Below are positions 46,102-56,714 of a stretch of 64,000 nucleotides of DNA, one piece after another (positions within the stretch are counted from its first letter, which is position 1; each line of letters opens with the position of its first letter). The notes beneath the pieces were generated by a model. The model did no database searches and was not told the origin of the DNA. It saw only the letters and a list, made by a program, of their open reading frames with translations. Origin of the DNA: Sanderia malayensis (Eukaryota > Cnidaria > Scyphozoa > Semaeostomeae > Pelagiidae); contig RQOL01000699.1 in assembly GCA_013076295.1 (NCBI GenBank), forward strand, positions 4,836,001 to 4,900,000, written 5' to 3'. Both the position numbers and the translations under genes were made by a program.

Positions 46102-46235
46102 AAAAATATGATAAACTCTGTGATCGTCATCTTCATCACCCTCCTCCTCCTCCTCCTCCTCCCCTCCCCCTCCTCCTCCTCCTCCCCCTCCCCCTCATCT
46201 TCATCGTCGGCATCATATTCATCATCAAACTCTAC
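46102..46235 (-). other. Module C exon copy (acidic, ends HRVYHIF)
   Basis: An acidic, Gly-rich exon (VEFDDEYDADDEDE, then a GEGEG-type stretch from a TCC/CCT repeat, then DDDHRVYHIF) ends at the donor GTGAGTAAAAATCA. The trinucleotide run makes its length likely to vary. Confidence 0.5.
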
Positions 46236-46337
46236 TTGAAACATAAAAAATGGTTTGGGGTTATTTTCCACGCATTAATTCATTCTGGAGAAGTGCAACA
46301 ATGTCAATAACACGAAGCACTTTAATGGATTACTTAC

Positions 46338-46415
46338 AATGGTGGTCGGCGATGTCGGGCCCTCTCTAACAACTGGCAGAGTGCCAGTAATAACAGGTAC
46401 CGTCTTCTGCCTCTG
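46338..46415 (-). other. Module B exon copy with altered acceptor
   Basis: Encodes RGRRRYLLLLALCQLLERAR then HRRPPL before a GTAAGT donor. Where other copies have TTTTAAAAG|GT the sequence is CTAAAATGTCAG, so the usual acceptor is lost or shifted by a few bases. Confidence 0.5.
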
Positions 46416-46505
46416 ACATTTTAGAATAAGAGTCAAATTGTCTAAGTTTCAAAGACAGGCAGGACACCACGTGAATCACAAAATATATTCATGATTTTTA
46501 CTCAC

Positions 46506-47192
46506 GAAAATATGATAAACTCTATGTTCATCTTCATCATCGTCTTCATCGTCTGCATCATTGTCATTATCATCATCAAAATCTTCAGGTCTCGGTCGCT
46601 TGCGCTTTGTCGTTAGAAAATGATTGTCATTGCAGTGTTCACATTCGAAATGCATTTGCTTTTTGTTCCCATTATTAAAATTATGTTGATGTAAGTGATG
46701 TGATAGTTCCTGCATGGAATTACAGATCTCCCCACATCGAAGACAGTTAAAATTATTCTCATGCTGTACAAACCTGTGATTATTCAGCACACGTTTTGTA
46801 CCAAACTTTTTCCGGCAGTCGTTACATTTATGTTTCTTTCTCACGTATCGTGCTGCTACTTCTTGTTCTGTTGGCTGGATCTGCATCTTCTTTGATTTTG
46901 TATTCTCTTTATGTTTCTTTAGCAGATGTCTTTCCAAGGTTCGTCATGTGACATTTTTCAGGCCGCAATAAGAGCAAGCAAAACGTGAATGTTTTTCGGT
47001 CACATGTTTTTTCAAATCAACAACTCTTGAAAAACCTTTATTACATTTTTGACATAGATGATTAAATTGTTCATGCTCAGCTTCTTTATGCTTTATCAAA
47101 TCTTGCTTCGTTGGAAGTAGCTTTCGACAAGTTCCACACTTGAAATTAGCTCTCTGTCTCGGAGAAATATTTTGATTAAAAAAAGAAACCAA
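46506..47192 (-). pseudogene. Five-finger C2H2 zinc-finger segment with an in-frame stop
   Basis: The frame encodes FKCGTCRKLLPTKQDLIKH and HLCQKCNKGFSRVVDLKKH, then FACSYCGLKNVT, a TGA stop at 46944-46946, and RTLERHLLKKH in the same frame. Two more fingers (HKCNDCRKKFGTKRVLNNH, FNCLRCGEICNSMQELSHH) follow, with a possible partial sixth. The exon ends in an acidic tail (DDNDNDADDEDDDEDE then HRVYHIF) at a GTGAGT donor identical to other module C copies. C2H2 fingers normally bind nucleic acid. The stop falls inside finger 3, so this is a pseudogene, a polymorphic null or a sequencing error. Upstream, the reading frame opens near 47192. Confidence 0.75.
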
Positions 47193-47405
47193 TGTTCATT
47201 GCATCCTATATTGGCAGACAAATCACTTTCTTTGTTCACACGTGGCAGCAGTGAATGATAATAATAATAATAATCATTCATCAAGAGCCCATTTACGGCC
47301 GCACGTGTTATTGACGCACAAATGTGTATTGCAGTATTAGTGTGTATGCAAAGTATCATTTGTTTTGCCTGATTCATTGGGACATTTATCATTCGGACTA
47401 CTTTG

Positions 47406-47475
47406 AGTTCCCTGCCGTAGTTGACCATTTCCATGGCCCTTCTTATTTCCAGCATTTTTTGGTATTGCTCTCTCC
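47406..47475 (-). other. Module B exon copy with destroyed donor
   Basis: Encodes REQYQKMLEIRRAMEMVNYG then REL. The expected GTAAGT after the final CT reads CAAAGT, so the splice donor is broken while the surrounding intron start (AGTCC) is conserved. Confidence 0.5.
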
Positions 47476-47650
47476 CTTTGACGTTTTGAAGTACAAGTCA
47501 AATTGTCTAAGATAAACAGATAAGTTTCAAAGACTGCAAGGGCAACGCATTAATATTACGATATAATGAACCCTCATTTTTTGAAACAAGGTACATTTAT
47601 AAAATATGATACTTACTTTTGTCAATTTCACAGCGCCCTAGGGCAAGTCA

Positions 47651-47712
47651 AGTTCATGTTCGTATTTGGCCATCTCCATGGCCCTCCTAAATGCAAGTAT
47701 CATCTCGTACTG
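47651..47712 (-). other. Module B exon copy (EMILAFRRAMEMAKYEHEL)
   Basis: A good acceptor (TATCATAG) precedes QYEMILAFRRAMEMAKYEHE then L. The donor position reads TGACTTG instead of GTAAGT, so this copy too has probably lost its 5' splice site. Confidence 0.5.
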
Positions 47713-47719
47713 CTATGAT

Positions 47720-50013
47720 AGATAGACAGAATAGACAAATATAATATGATAATCACCTTTCTCGTCTCCGCGCCCTCTTCACGACGGGGCCATGAAACAT
47801 AAAAAATGGTTTGGGATTATTTTCCATATAATTGGGGCGCAAAAGATTGCGAAGAATTTGTACATGCATCCAACATTTAGCGACCAATATCCTCCATTAG
47901 CAAACAGATGGGCACGAATAATGAAAATTGTGTCTTATTTCATAATAATTAAAAACATCTATTAAGTAATAACAAACAACGACATGAACATCGAGAAAGC
48001 AAGTAATAACAAACGAGTGTAATAAAATAGAACCTTAAATAATAAAATAAAATAGTTCTTATAGTTGGTAATGTGATGAATCACCAGTTGCTGCTTGATA
48101 AAAGTTGTTGTATTTCTCGCTTCTTGATTGTATTTTTCCTTCCCGCCATTCCTCTTTGCCATCTCTTTTCTCCCTTTCCTCTTCTTGTCCTTTTCTTTTT
48201 CCCCTTCCTATTTTCTTCCAATTACCAGCACATACATTGTTTGCATTTTACTATGCAAGACAAAATAATATTTCAAGGCATTGTCACACTATAAAAGAAG
48301 CTACAAAAATAGTGGAATTAGGAAAGGGAAACATCAGTTTTTCTCTTCTAATTCCACTATTTTTTCTTTAATTTTTCCATGTTGTTGTACTATCACTTAC
48401 TTGCCACGTAGTGATCATCAGTTCAACTAAACGAAACGAGATTTTGCAGTTTCATTAATTCCCTCATGTATTAATTATTGCACAATTGTTTTACCGATTT
48501 CTCCATCTACATATTAAACATATTTCTGTGTTTTATATTGCATAGTTGTATTACCCATTTCTCCATCTATATATTAATCGATATTAGTGTCTGTTTTATT
48601 ATTATATATTCCATTGTAAAATCCACAACAACATGAATCATGAATCTCTACCATCAACAACAACAACAGGCAGTCAGGTTGCCCATTTCTGATTCTTCGG
48701 CTGAATACTATCGCTCCAGGCTCCGATTGGGCAGGTATTATCAAATAACCGTGCCATTTACAATGATTTTAACGTACTAAAGAGCATATTGCAGCTTCGG
48801 AATGACTCTCGCACTGTATTCTAAGCCAGGAAAGATTTAGGCCCTTCAAGGTAAGATCTGGCCATTCATATGATATACCCCATCAGTGCTTCCCAAATTA
48901 CGCATTCCATTGTGAACTCGAATATCTTCCTAAAAGTAACCCAACGGATATCTATGGTCTCTTCGCCAATATATCCTTCACAACGATACATTAAGTCCAG
49001 GAATACAATACATTTTTAATTTACGTTTACACACACCATCGCAAGACAACGAGAACCCTTCAATTGAATTGAACAACAAAACAGTATGCATTCCATTGCA
49101 CACGCACACCGGGACACCAAGAAACTACACCTCCACCGCAATAACTCTCTCAACACAGTACTTCAAATATCAATCATGCAGGTCAGAAAAGTGAACTCAA
49201 TAATACACAATTTCACCGTATACTACGAAACACAAATATAATAAAAAAACGATTAATCAAAAACTAATATGTTCTACTCTATTAATTGTGATGTTCTGGA
49301 TCACGCGGCCCTCACTTTTCTCCGCCTGCCATCCTCCCTTTCCCTTATTTTTCTGTTCTCCTCCCCTCTTCTTTTTCTCCTTTCCTCTCCCCGCACTTTA
49401 CTTTCTTCTTTTCTTTTCTCTCCCAATAGGAGAACGTGCATTACTTTCATTTTCCTGCAGAAAAAGATCACATATGTACACATGTACCCTCACATATGTC
49501 ACACTTCCAAAACTATTCAAATTCACATAAAGCTTCAACATTATAACAAACTTACTGGGGCTGTCTTATTCTCTCCTCTTTATAGTCGGTGAAGATAAAA
49601 TTCTCCCCTGCCTTCAAATGAAATCTTCGGGCGACCTGCTTCTTCAAACTCCCAATTTCCTTCCACACAAATATCTACGAAAATAACATTGCACGTTGTC
49701 ATTTGAATCTATTTACATACTCGATCACAACTAATCTATCACAAACATTTGAGGTAAATAACATTTTTACCTTTTTTTCGCCATCCAAATGAACACTACA
49801 TTTTTTCTCCGCCATTCTCATCATAAGTAAGCAATGCCAACACACTCGTAAGCAATGCGTTCTAATTAAAGTTGATTAAGTTGGAATAAGATCAGCGGGC
49901 GGACACGTTAAGCAATCGGTCATAATTAAAGTTGCTTAATTTGTGATAAGATCAGTGGTCGGACACGCAAAGAAAAACAATGTTATTTGAAATTATTGAA
50001 AATGTGTTGATAT
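47720..50013. other. Sparse region with short tandem duplications
   Basis: No gene is supported over about 2.3 kb. Visible structure: a small inverted repeat with GTGGAATTAGGAAA and TTCTAATTCCAC arms (48312-48361); a tandem duplication of about 65 bp at about 48478-48600 (TTTCTCCATCTA motif); and a direct repeat of about 57 bp at about 49855-49968 (TAATTAAAGTTG...GATCAG...CGGACACG). Confidence 0.45.
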
Positions 50014-50045
50014 TTAAAAAGTTGTAAAAATGTTTAATTTCGTTG

Positions 50046-50353
50046 TTATTGTTTGTTGCTTGTTTTGCGGGCATATGGATATGGCCGCGGCTTTAGGTCC
50101 ATTGGTTGGCGCTGGGGTTGGTTGTCTAACTGAGTTAGCTCTTCTAATTCTTCCTGGCTGAACGTGTCTTCTTGGAGGGATTTGTTTAAATCCCGGAAGA
50201 ATTGGTCTTCCCGGCGAAGTTTTTGGACGTAATGCGTTATTGTGATTAAGTTGTTTTTGGCGTGCGTGAGCTGTTGATGGCCATTTCGAATGTGATCGGA
50301 GCACATTGTGATTTGTCGGTCGAGGATTTGATGCATTGTTTTCCTGTCCATAT
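50046..50353 (-). CDS. Hypothetical 101-aa protein, helical and Gln-rich
   Basis: A 3' splice site (ATTTCAG) is followed two bases later by ATG. The frame MDRKTMHQILDRQITM... through LRREDQFFRDLNKSLQED and SQEELEELTQLDN to PYPYARKTSNKQ has heptad-like spacing and no cysteine-rich or membrane features. A second frame, shifted by one base and with no start needed if entered by splicing, is also open through the exon (to 50014) and is basic and Pro-rich. An upstream exon candidate (50476-50639) ends in GTGAGT. No family is recognised. Confidence 0.4.
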
Positions 50354-50475
50354 CTGAAATTATAAATGGAAAATATAATTCTTTGTATAGATTTGCTGTG
50401 AGAGAAATGCTGTTAACATTAGAATTAGGAGAAAAAATGTGATTAGAGAAGAATTAAATTGTGGATGATACTCAC

Positions 50476-50639
50476 CGATTTGAAGTGCGGGATGAAATTT
50501 TCGTAGATGATACTTGTTGTTCGTAGGTTGTAGAGTTGTGATTGGAGAAACGTTATTGGTTTGTTGTATTTATATGTTTTAGTAGGGGTTGGAATGTGCA
50601 AGAGGCAGCTGTTTTGAAAGTGTGGATTACGTTGTTGTG
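50476..50639 (-). other. Candidate exon upstream of the 101-aa ORF
   Basis: Bounded by a TATATTTAG acceptor and a TCG|GTGAGT donor, with 54 open codons (QQRNPHFQNSCLLHIP..., ...TSIIYENFIPHFKS). It may encode part of the same gene as 50046-50353, but the joining frame with that exon's Met frame is not certain. Confidence 0.35.
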
Positions 50640-51271
50640 CTAAATATAGGGGGGTGGTGTTTGATGTCACTTATTTGAATATAGAAATGAAGTCATGAGT
50701 AGGTTGATGAGGATGTAATCAAGTAGCGATGGGGAGTGCGTGCGTGGCAACAGTGGCATTGTGATTGTTGTTTTTTCACGTGCTGTTGGCATTGGGAAGA
50801 AAAATAAGTTGCAACTTAGAATGGAAATGCATGGGGTAGTAATAAGGATAGGTAGTTGTATTTGTTGAATTGAGAAGTTATTGTGATGTTGATTCTTCTC
50901 CATTAATTTCCACCCTGTTTTGTCAAGGTTTGCTGTTGCACTCAGATGGAAGGTCGAAACACAAGATAATGATTCGATTAAATTGAAAAATGCATTAAAA
51001 TATATTTACACAATAAACGCCGACACACAGGGCTCCTCAGTGTGCTATGGATTTGAATATGACGAACTTGTCCTATCAGTCAATTTTTTTGATAATAGAT
51101 AGGCAGAATAGACAAATAGAATATGATGATCACCTAACGCGCCATCTTCTTCCCGTGGCCATGGGGCAAATCACTGAAGAGAAATTAGAAATTACCATTA
51201 CCAAAAATTATTTACCAAAAATTCCAATATTTCAGCATAAATTAGATTCCAAAGTATGACGGATTACTTAC

Positions 51272-51354
51272 GGTGGTGGTCGGCAATGTCGGGCCGCATC
51301 ATACAACAGCTGCCGCACCATCAACAAAAAGAGGTACTGTCCTCGGCCTCTGAC
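51272..51354 (-). other. Module B exon copy (RGRGQYLFLLMVRQLLYDAAR)
   Basis: An 83-bp exon with an intact TTTTAAAAG acceptor and GTAAGT donor; it reads VRGRGQYLFLLMVRQLLYDA then ARHCRPPP. The intron upstream shares the segment TTTCAAAGACAGGCAGGACA with other units. Confidence 0.5.
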
Positions 51355-51442
51355 CTTTTAAAATAAGAGTCAAATTGTCTACGTTTCAAAGACAGGCAGG
51401 ACAACGCGTGAATCACAAAATTTCTTCATGATTTTTACTCAC

Positions 51443-51575
51443 AAAAAGATGATAGACCCTGTGTTGGCCATCTTCATCCTCCTCCTCCTCTTCCTCCCCC
51501 CTCCCCCTCATCTTCATCATCGGCGTCATACTCCTCATCGAATTCTACTTGAAACATAAAAAATGGTTTGGGATT
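51443..51575 (-). other. Module C exon copy (VEFDEEYDADDEDE ... HRVYHLF)
   Basis: Acidic, Gly-rich exon ending HRVYHLF at a GTGAGT donor. Upstream the conserved block AATAATCCCAAACCATTTTT and a TTTCAAG acceptor mark its start, as in the copies near 46230 and 47800. Confidence 0.5.
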
Positions 51576-52062
51576 ATTTTCCACACATTTGGGGCGCAAA
51601 AGATTGCGAATAATTTGTACATGCGTCGAACATTTAGCGACCAATATCCTCCATGAGCAAACAGATGGGCACGAGTGAAGGACATCAAATAAAATACGAA
51701 AATATAAAAAGAATTTACTTTCCGGTCTCGGTCGCTTACTACAAAGAAAGAGAGAGAGAGTGAAGAAAATCCAGAGACACTGATAAACATGAAATGCACA
51801 CAATAAATTTTACTGTATTCATAAAACAAGGAAAAATTCTTTTTACCGGTTTCTTCGATCCTGGTTGTCCATGATAAAAGGGGTGAAATTATACTTGCAT
51901 TTCGATTTTATACGATCTATAAATGCCCCAAGATTTCTCCATGGTAGAATACTTGATCATATTTTTGTCCATTTTTGTTTGCAATTATCTCTAGAAGTTT
52001 GAAATATTGCTCTTTGCTTTTTACCTAGTTAATTAGGTTTGCAAGTATGACGGAGTACTTAC

Positions 52063-52132
52063 AGTTCCCTGCCATATCTCGTCATCTCCATGGCCGTCCT
52101 CACAGCGAGCAGCAGTTCGTATTGCTTCTTGC
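52063..52132 (-). other. Module B exon copy (KKQYELLLAVRTAMEMTRYG)
   Basis: A 70-bp exon with AATATTTAG acceptor and GTAAGTACTCC donor. It is entered one base into a codon, matching the end of the module A copy just upstream at 52188. Confidence 0.55.
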
Positions 52133-52187
52133 CTAAATATTCACAGCCGTCGCTTCTCTTACATGTTTCATTCCATGGACTACTTAC

Positions 52188-52510
52188 AGTTCATATCAGT
52201 AATTGGTTCAACGCGGAAATTAACTAAAAGTTTACTTTTATCAGCAATTTCAATATGGTGTTCAGATAAAAGATGAACGATAGATTTCTGAAAAGTTTCA
52301 TTGATTTTGTTAAGCTTTGCCTTGATGTTGTAAGAGAAGAGTTGGAGGTCTCGCCAATTAAGTGACGGTAGAGTGTAGTCTGGAAATGTTTTACCGACTG
52401 GCCTTGCAATCGGAACTGACTGGCCATGCTTTCATGTTTTAGGATTGAGACTTTTTGTCGTGACAAGTCTGTAGTTGGGTTTTTCTGAGCGGTTGTAAAT
52501 CGAGCTCTGG
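52188..52510 (-). pseudogene. Module A copy 2, frameshifted
   Basis: Contains TTAQKNPTTDLSRQKVSILK and HESMASQF. After a frame change it continues FPDYTLPSLNWRDLQLFS, FQKSIVHLLSEHHIEIADKS and KLLVNFR to a GTAAGT donor at 52187. The change of frame near 52400 shows at least one indel relative to the copy at 55972. Family unrecognised. Confidence 0.5.
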
Positions 52511-53078
52511 AGGTGTAGATTCAGGGTGATTTTCTTGTTCCTTTCATACACATCCATCTTTTTAAACGCTTTTTAAATGTTTCAATATTTTCTTCGGACT
52601 CGCTTTTTGGAGCAAAACATTCAAAGTTTGTTGTCCCAAAGATATCAGAATTTTTTATCCCAAAGCTATTTTGTTTGGCCAATGACAAATCAATTCATTT
52701 AAATTCATTGCTGAGCTTGTTTTTTGGGTTAGTTTGAAAATGTCTTGCGTGAATTGAGTATATTATTTTGAAACACTAATATATTTCTATCTAGATTTCC
52801 TCCGTGATTGTATGTCGTAAATATCAATAATATCAGAAAGTTCATGAACATGCGCGCGTCGTCTTGGGGTGAACCATCAAAGTTTTGAATAGCGCTTTTC
52901 ATTTTTTTAACTATGATCAAAACCTCCATCTAATAAAACGATTCCTTTTGGCTTCAAGGGCTCTGACATTCGTCTTTCTCGCTAATAATATTATAATATT
53001 ATATTATATTAATGATATAATATTATTAATATAAAAGGACTATAAGTATTATGCAACAAGAGTAATTTAGACGGAGAC

Positions 53079-53590
53079 AGTTTGTGAAACAAGAAATATT
53101 TATTGACAAAAGTTGACAAATAAATTTATGATAATCACCCCGTCTTGGCCGCTTCCTAGGGATCACAACTTCTCCGTGAGGTAAATTGCTGAAAAGGAAT
53201 AAGATTGCGTGTAAAGCGTAAAAATTCTAATATTTCAGCATAAATTAGATTGCAAAGTATGAGGGACTATACTTACAGTTCATGCCCATACTCTTCAATC
53301 TCTAATCTTCTCCTCAATTCGAGGAGGAGGCGATAAAGTCGTTCACCTCTTACCTTTTAAAACTAAAGTAAAATTGCACACAGACAAGTTCCAAAGACAG
53401 GAAAGGTCAGAAAATAAAGTCATGATTCTTACTCACATATATCACGTAGATCTTATCATCATGATCATCGTCTTCTAAAGAAATACAAAATGGCTTGGCA
53501 TGATTTTCTATACGTTTAGGTCACAAAATTGCCTCACATCTATGTGGCTATTTCAGCGAACAGCACAGAACCCTTGTGAAGAACTTGTAC
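53079..53590. repeat. Direct duplication unit 1 (about 510 bp) with modules B and C
   Basis: Nearly identical to 53883-54395, starting near GTTTGTGAAACAAGAAATAT. It contains a module B exon (53277-53353, VRGERLYRLLLELRRRLEIE then EYGHEL) and a short module C exon (53437-53474, DDDHDDKIYVIY) with intact splice sites. Confidence 0.85.
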
Positions 53591-53882
53591 ATGACTTCGG
53601 TTGAATAAAAATAGTTTACCTGTATCTTGCACATTTGCTATTGCTCGTTTGTTGCTGCAAAGCAAGAAAAAGAGATTGAAGATAAATCAGTACAATCGTG
53701 AGACGCAAATAGACATGATACACATAATAATTTTGATTGCTGCTGCGTAGCGGAACGAAGTGAAGGGGCTGCGCAGCATAATATAATCGAGTACTTCTCG
53801 AGAAAACAATCTTGGATGTTTGTGTGTTTGTCGGATTCTAGCCTGCGCGTGGCCTTAAATCCTCTTTCGTTTAGCCACAGAC

Positions 53883-54395
53883 CGTTTGTGAAACAAGAAA
53901 TATTTATTGACAAAAGTTGACAAATAAATTTATGATAATCACCCCGTCTTGACCGCTTCCTAGGGATCACAACTTCTCCGTGAGGTAAATTGCTGAAAAG
54001 GAATAAGATTGCGTGTAAAGCGTAAAAATTCTAATATTTCAGCATAAATTAGATTGCAAAGTATGAGGGACTATACTTACAGTTCATGCCCATACTCTTC
54101 AATCTCTAATCTTCTCCTCAATTCGAGGAGGAGGCGATAAAGTCGTTCACCTCTTACCTTTTAAAACTAAAGTAAAATTGCACACAGACAAGTTCCAAAG
54201 ACAGGAAAGGTCAGAAAATAAATTCATGATTTTTACTCACATATATCACGTAGATCTTATCATCATGATCATCATCTTCTAAAGAAATACAAAATGGCTT
54301 GGCATGATTTTCTATACGTTTAGGTCGCAAAATTGCCTCACATCTATGTGGCTATTTCAGCGAACAGCACAGAACCCTTGTGAAGTATTTGTACA
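53883..54395. repeat. Direct duplication unit 2 (about 510 bp)
   Basis: Second copy of 53079-53590, about 800 bp downstream in the same orientation, differing by only a few bases. Module B is at 54081-54157. Confidence 0.85.
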
Positions 54396-54404
54396 TGAGT
54401 GTGT

Positions 54405-54552
54405 TTTTAAATAATATAAGGTAAATAAAAGGTAAAAATGATAACATTTGTAAATAAGAAAAAATGTACAGGGTTGTCGCAGCAATGCAGAACAATAGGC
54501 AACAATACACATCAGCGATAGAGGTGGTGGCGATGTCTAGTAAATGTCATTG

Positions 54553-54585
<33 letters not shown>

Positions 54586-54752
54586 GTCCACTGTGATGGA
54601 GATAGTAAATGTAAGGGACGCAAGTAGTGGTAGAATATGGCAAAGATAAATATTTCAGTTATGATAACCATCAGAAATGATTGAATATGAATGGGGTGTA
54701 GAAGAAAATCGAGTAAGGTCTAAGAGAGATTGGATTGATTTGAAGATCAGTA
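54405..54752. repeat. Left arm of a 2.9 kb inverted repeat
   Basis: Reverse complement of most of 56715-57290. The arm includes a (CAT)n run encoding poly-His in one frame and the block GCAATGCAGAACAATAGGCA. The inner end is at GATCAGTAT. The spacer (54753-56714) contains module A copy 3. Confidence 0.85.
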
Positions 54753-55971
54753 TGGTAAAGAAAAGAGTTGTGTGTGCGAATCGTCAGCTATCAACCTGGA
54801 TCAGCGTTTCGGGGGTTTGATGACAGTGCGCTTTTATGATCACAGGCCCCCCAGCACCCCGAAGGGCACCATCGAACAAGATAATGAATGTACAATAGTA
54901 AGAGACAATGGGAAAAACAAGGCGCGTACAGCTGATCAGCTAAAGAAAACGAGTATCAGAATTCAGAAGCGCTACGAATATGTAGGGAATGGCAATAAAT
55001 GTAAAGTAGAACTGTAAAAATAACATGAATTCATAGTAAAAAGATTTTGAAGTGAAGAATATTTAGTGTTTTTGGATACATGTTCAAGTTGTAATTGGAT
55101 AAAATTATGATTATGATGTAACAATGTCGGCGGTTAGGCCAAATAGAAAGTATGAAATAGTAAATGTGAAATTATCACAATCGGATGCCCATGATTTTGA
55201 CTGTTTATAGTTTGAGGTTAGTTCTGAAATGTCTCTTATGTTTTTGCTTCGTTTGAACGCTAGGATGGGTGTTGTATTCGAAATGTTACGTAGATCAGTA
55301 TCCTCTTGAATATGGTGCCATCAATTTGTGTTTGTGTGAGATTATGATTACTCAAATTGTGAATCAGCAGGGAATTGTCAAAATCGTTTTGAATAGTACG
55401 GTGTAGGGATTTTTGCAGCATTTTTACGTAAATGGCGTTCACTGCGTTTCCTTTTGATGCCAACCATGTGTTTCAGAGTTCGGAGTTTTGAAGTGTGTAC
55501 TTTGAGTGCGTCATAAGTAGTTTCTATTTTGAACAAAATGAATAGAAGCATATTGGCACAAAGTTTCACTCAATAAAAATTAGAATGTTGTTGTTTCTAG
55601 TATTGATATAGAAATAGTAAAAATTTGGCTCATTCTAAAAGTATATGCTTTATTTCGGAATACAGTACATCGCACATAGTTATGACCACTCCTTCTGGAT
55701 TGGAATGTTCTCATTGTAAAATTTCGAGGATAATGTAACGTCGCAGATATCGCAATACTGCGAACGTTAGGTGAAACATTAGTAAAGAGTACTGAATATT
55801 GTAAACAGCAAAGCTCCATGGGTATAAGGGTATGATGAAGGAGTAAAAAATTAGTAACTGAAGATTTGCCGTAGGGTATAGTCTAAAGATACATGTCATC
55901 GATATTAATTAAGGTAAAAAAAAAACGATAAAGTGTTGTAAATTCAACGGATTTTCGAGATAATGTAATGA
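54753..55971. other. Spacer inside the inverted repeat, no gene recognised
   Basis: AT-rich. The + strand frame 54772-55017 (MCESSAINLDQRFGGLMTV...) and minus-strand short frames show no recognisable domain or splice context. Confidence 0.35.
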
Positions 55972-56560
55972 TTATTGACGAGGACGTTTATCGCCTCGTC
56001 CGGTAGGTTTTCGATATGCTAAATTGGAGGAGTAAAGATCATGTGAATAATCACAGGCTAAGTTGTTCAAAAAATCACAAGTATACTTATCATACATGCT
56101 AATTATAGAATCATTGCGAGAGTCCACTAATAATTTTGTGTTAGCTGCCACTTCATTGTGGTGAGCAGAAAGGAGTTCCAATACAGATCGTTGAAATGCT
56201 TTAGTAATTTCGATTTAGAATCCGAGGAGAAAAGTTTATAGTCACGCAAGTGAAGAGCAGGCCGAGTATAATCTGGAAAAATGGTGCCAGATTGTGAGAG
56301 ATGTCTGAAGTGATTGGCCATGCCTTGGTGCTTGAGAATTGTGACTTTGTGTTTGGCAAGGTCTTTGATGAGATTTTTCTGGGCAGGTGTGAGGTTCCTT
56401 TCCGTCTGTGTAGTTGATTCTAATTGCTCGCCTTGCAGTAGAGCATCGATATCGTCAAGATGTTGTACTTCAGGCTCTTGGGTGTCAGGAGTGCGAAATC
56501 GATTTTGGGAGGCGAAAAGATCATCCTCAGATGAATGCTCAGCATCGCAGATGCGAGAGA
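55972..56560 (-). pseudogene. Module A copy 3, longest, with one frameshift
   Basis: Entered at a TATTTCAG acceptor (56560). It reads SRICDAEHSSEDDLFASQNR, RTPDTQEPEVQHLDDIDALL, LTPAQKNLIKDLAKHKVTIL, GMANHFRHLSQSG and FPDYTRPALHLRDYKLFSSD. It then shifts one base near 56200 into RSVLELLSAHHNEVAANTKL and ends TGRGDKRPRQ at a stop (55972). Alignment by eye with copies 1 and 2 supports a once-continuous protein of roughly 190 residues. No known family is recognised. Confidence 0.55.
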
Positions 56561-56714
56561 CTGAAATACGCATATGTATATGTATATGTGACTTTTCAAG
56601 TCGAGTATTTGTGTATCAGCAATAAAGGTAGATAAAAGCAGAGACAAGATATAAATATATGATAGAATGTATGATAGGTAAATAAAAGGGAAAAATGATA
56701 ACATTTGTAAATAC

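Noticed and set aside
54464..54649. His-rich peptide encoded on the + strand
   Set aside because: The poly-His comes from a (CAT)n microsatellite within an inverted-repeat arm, and the mirror copy has a shortened run.
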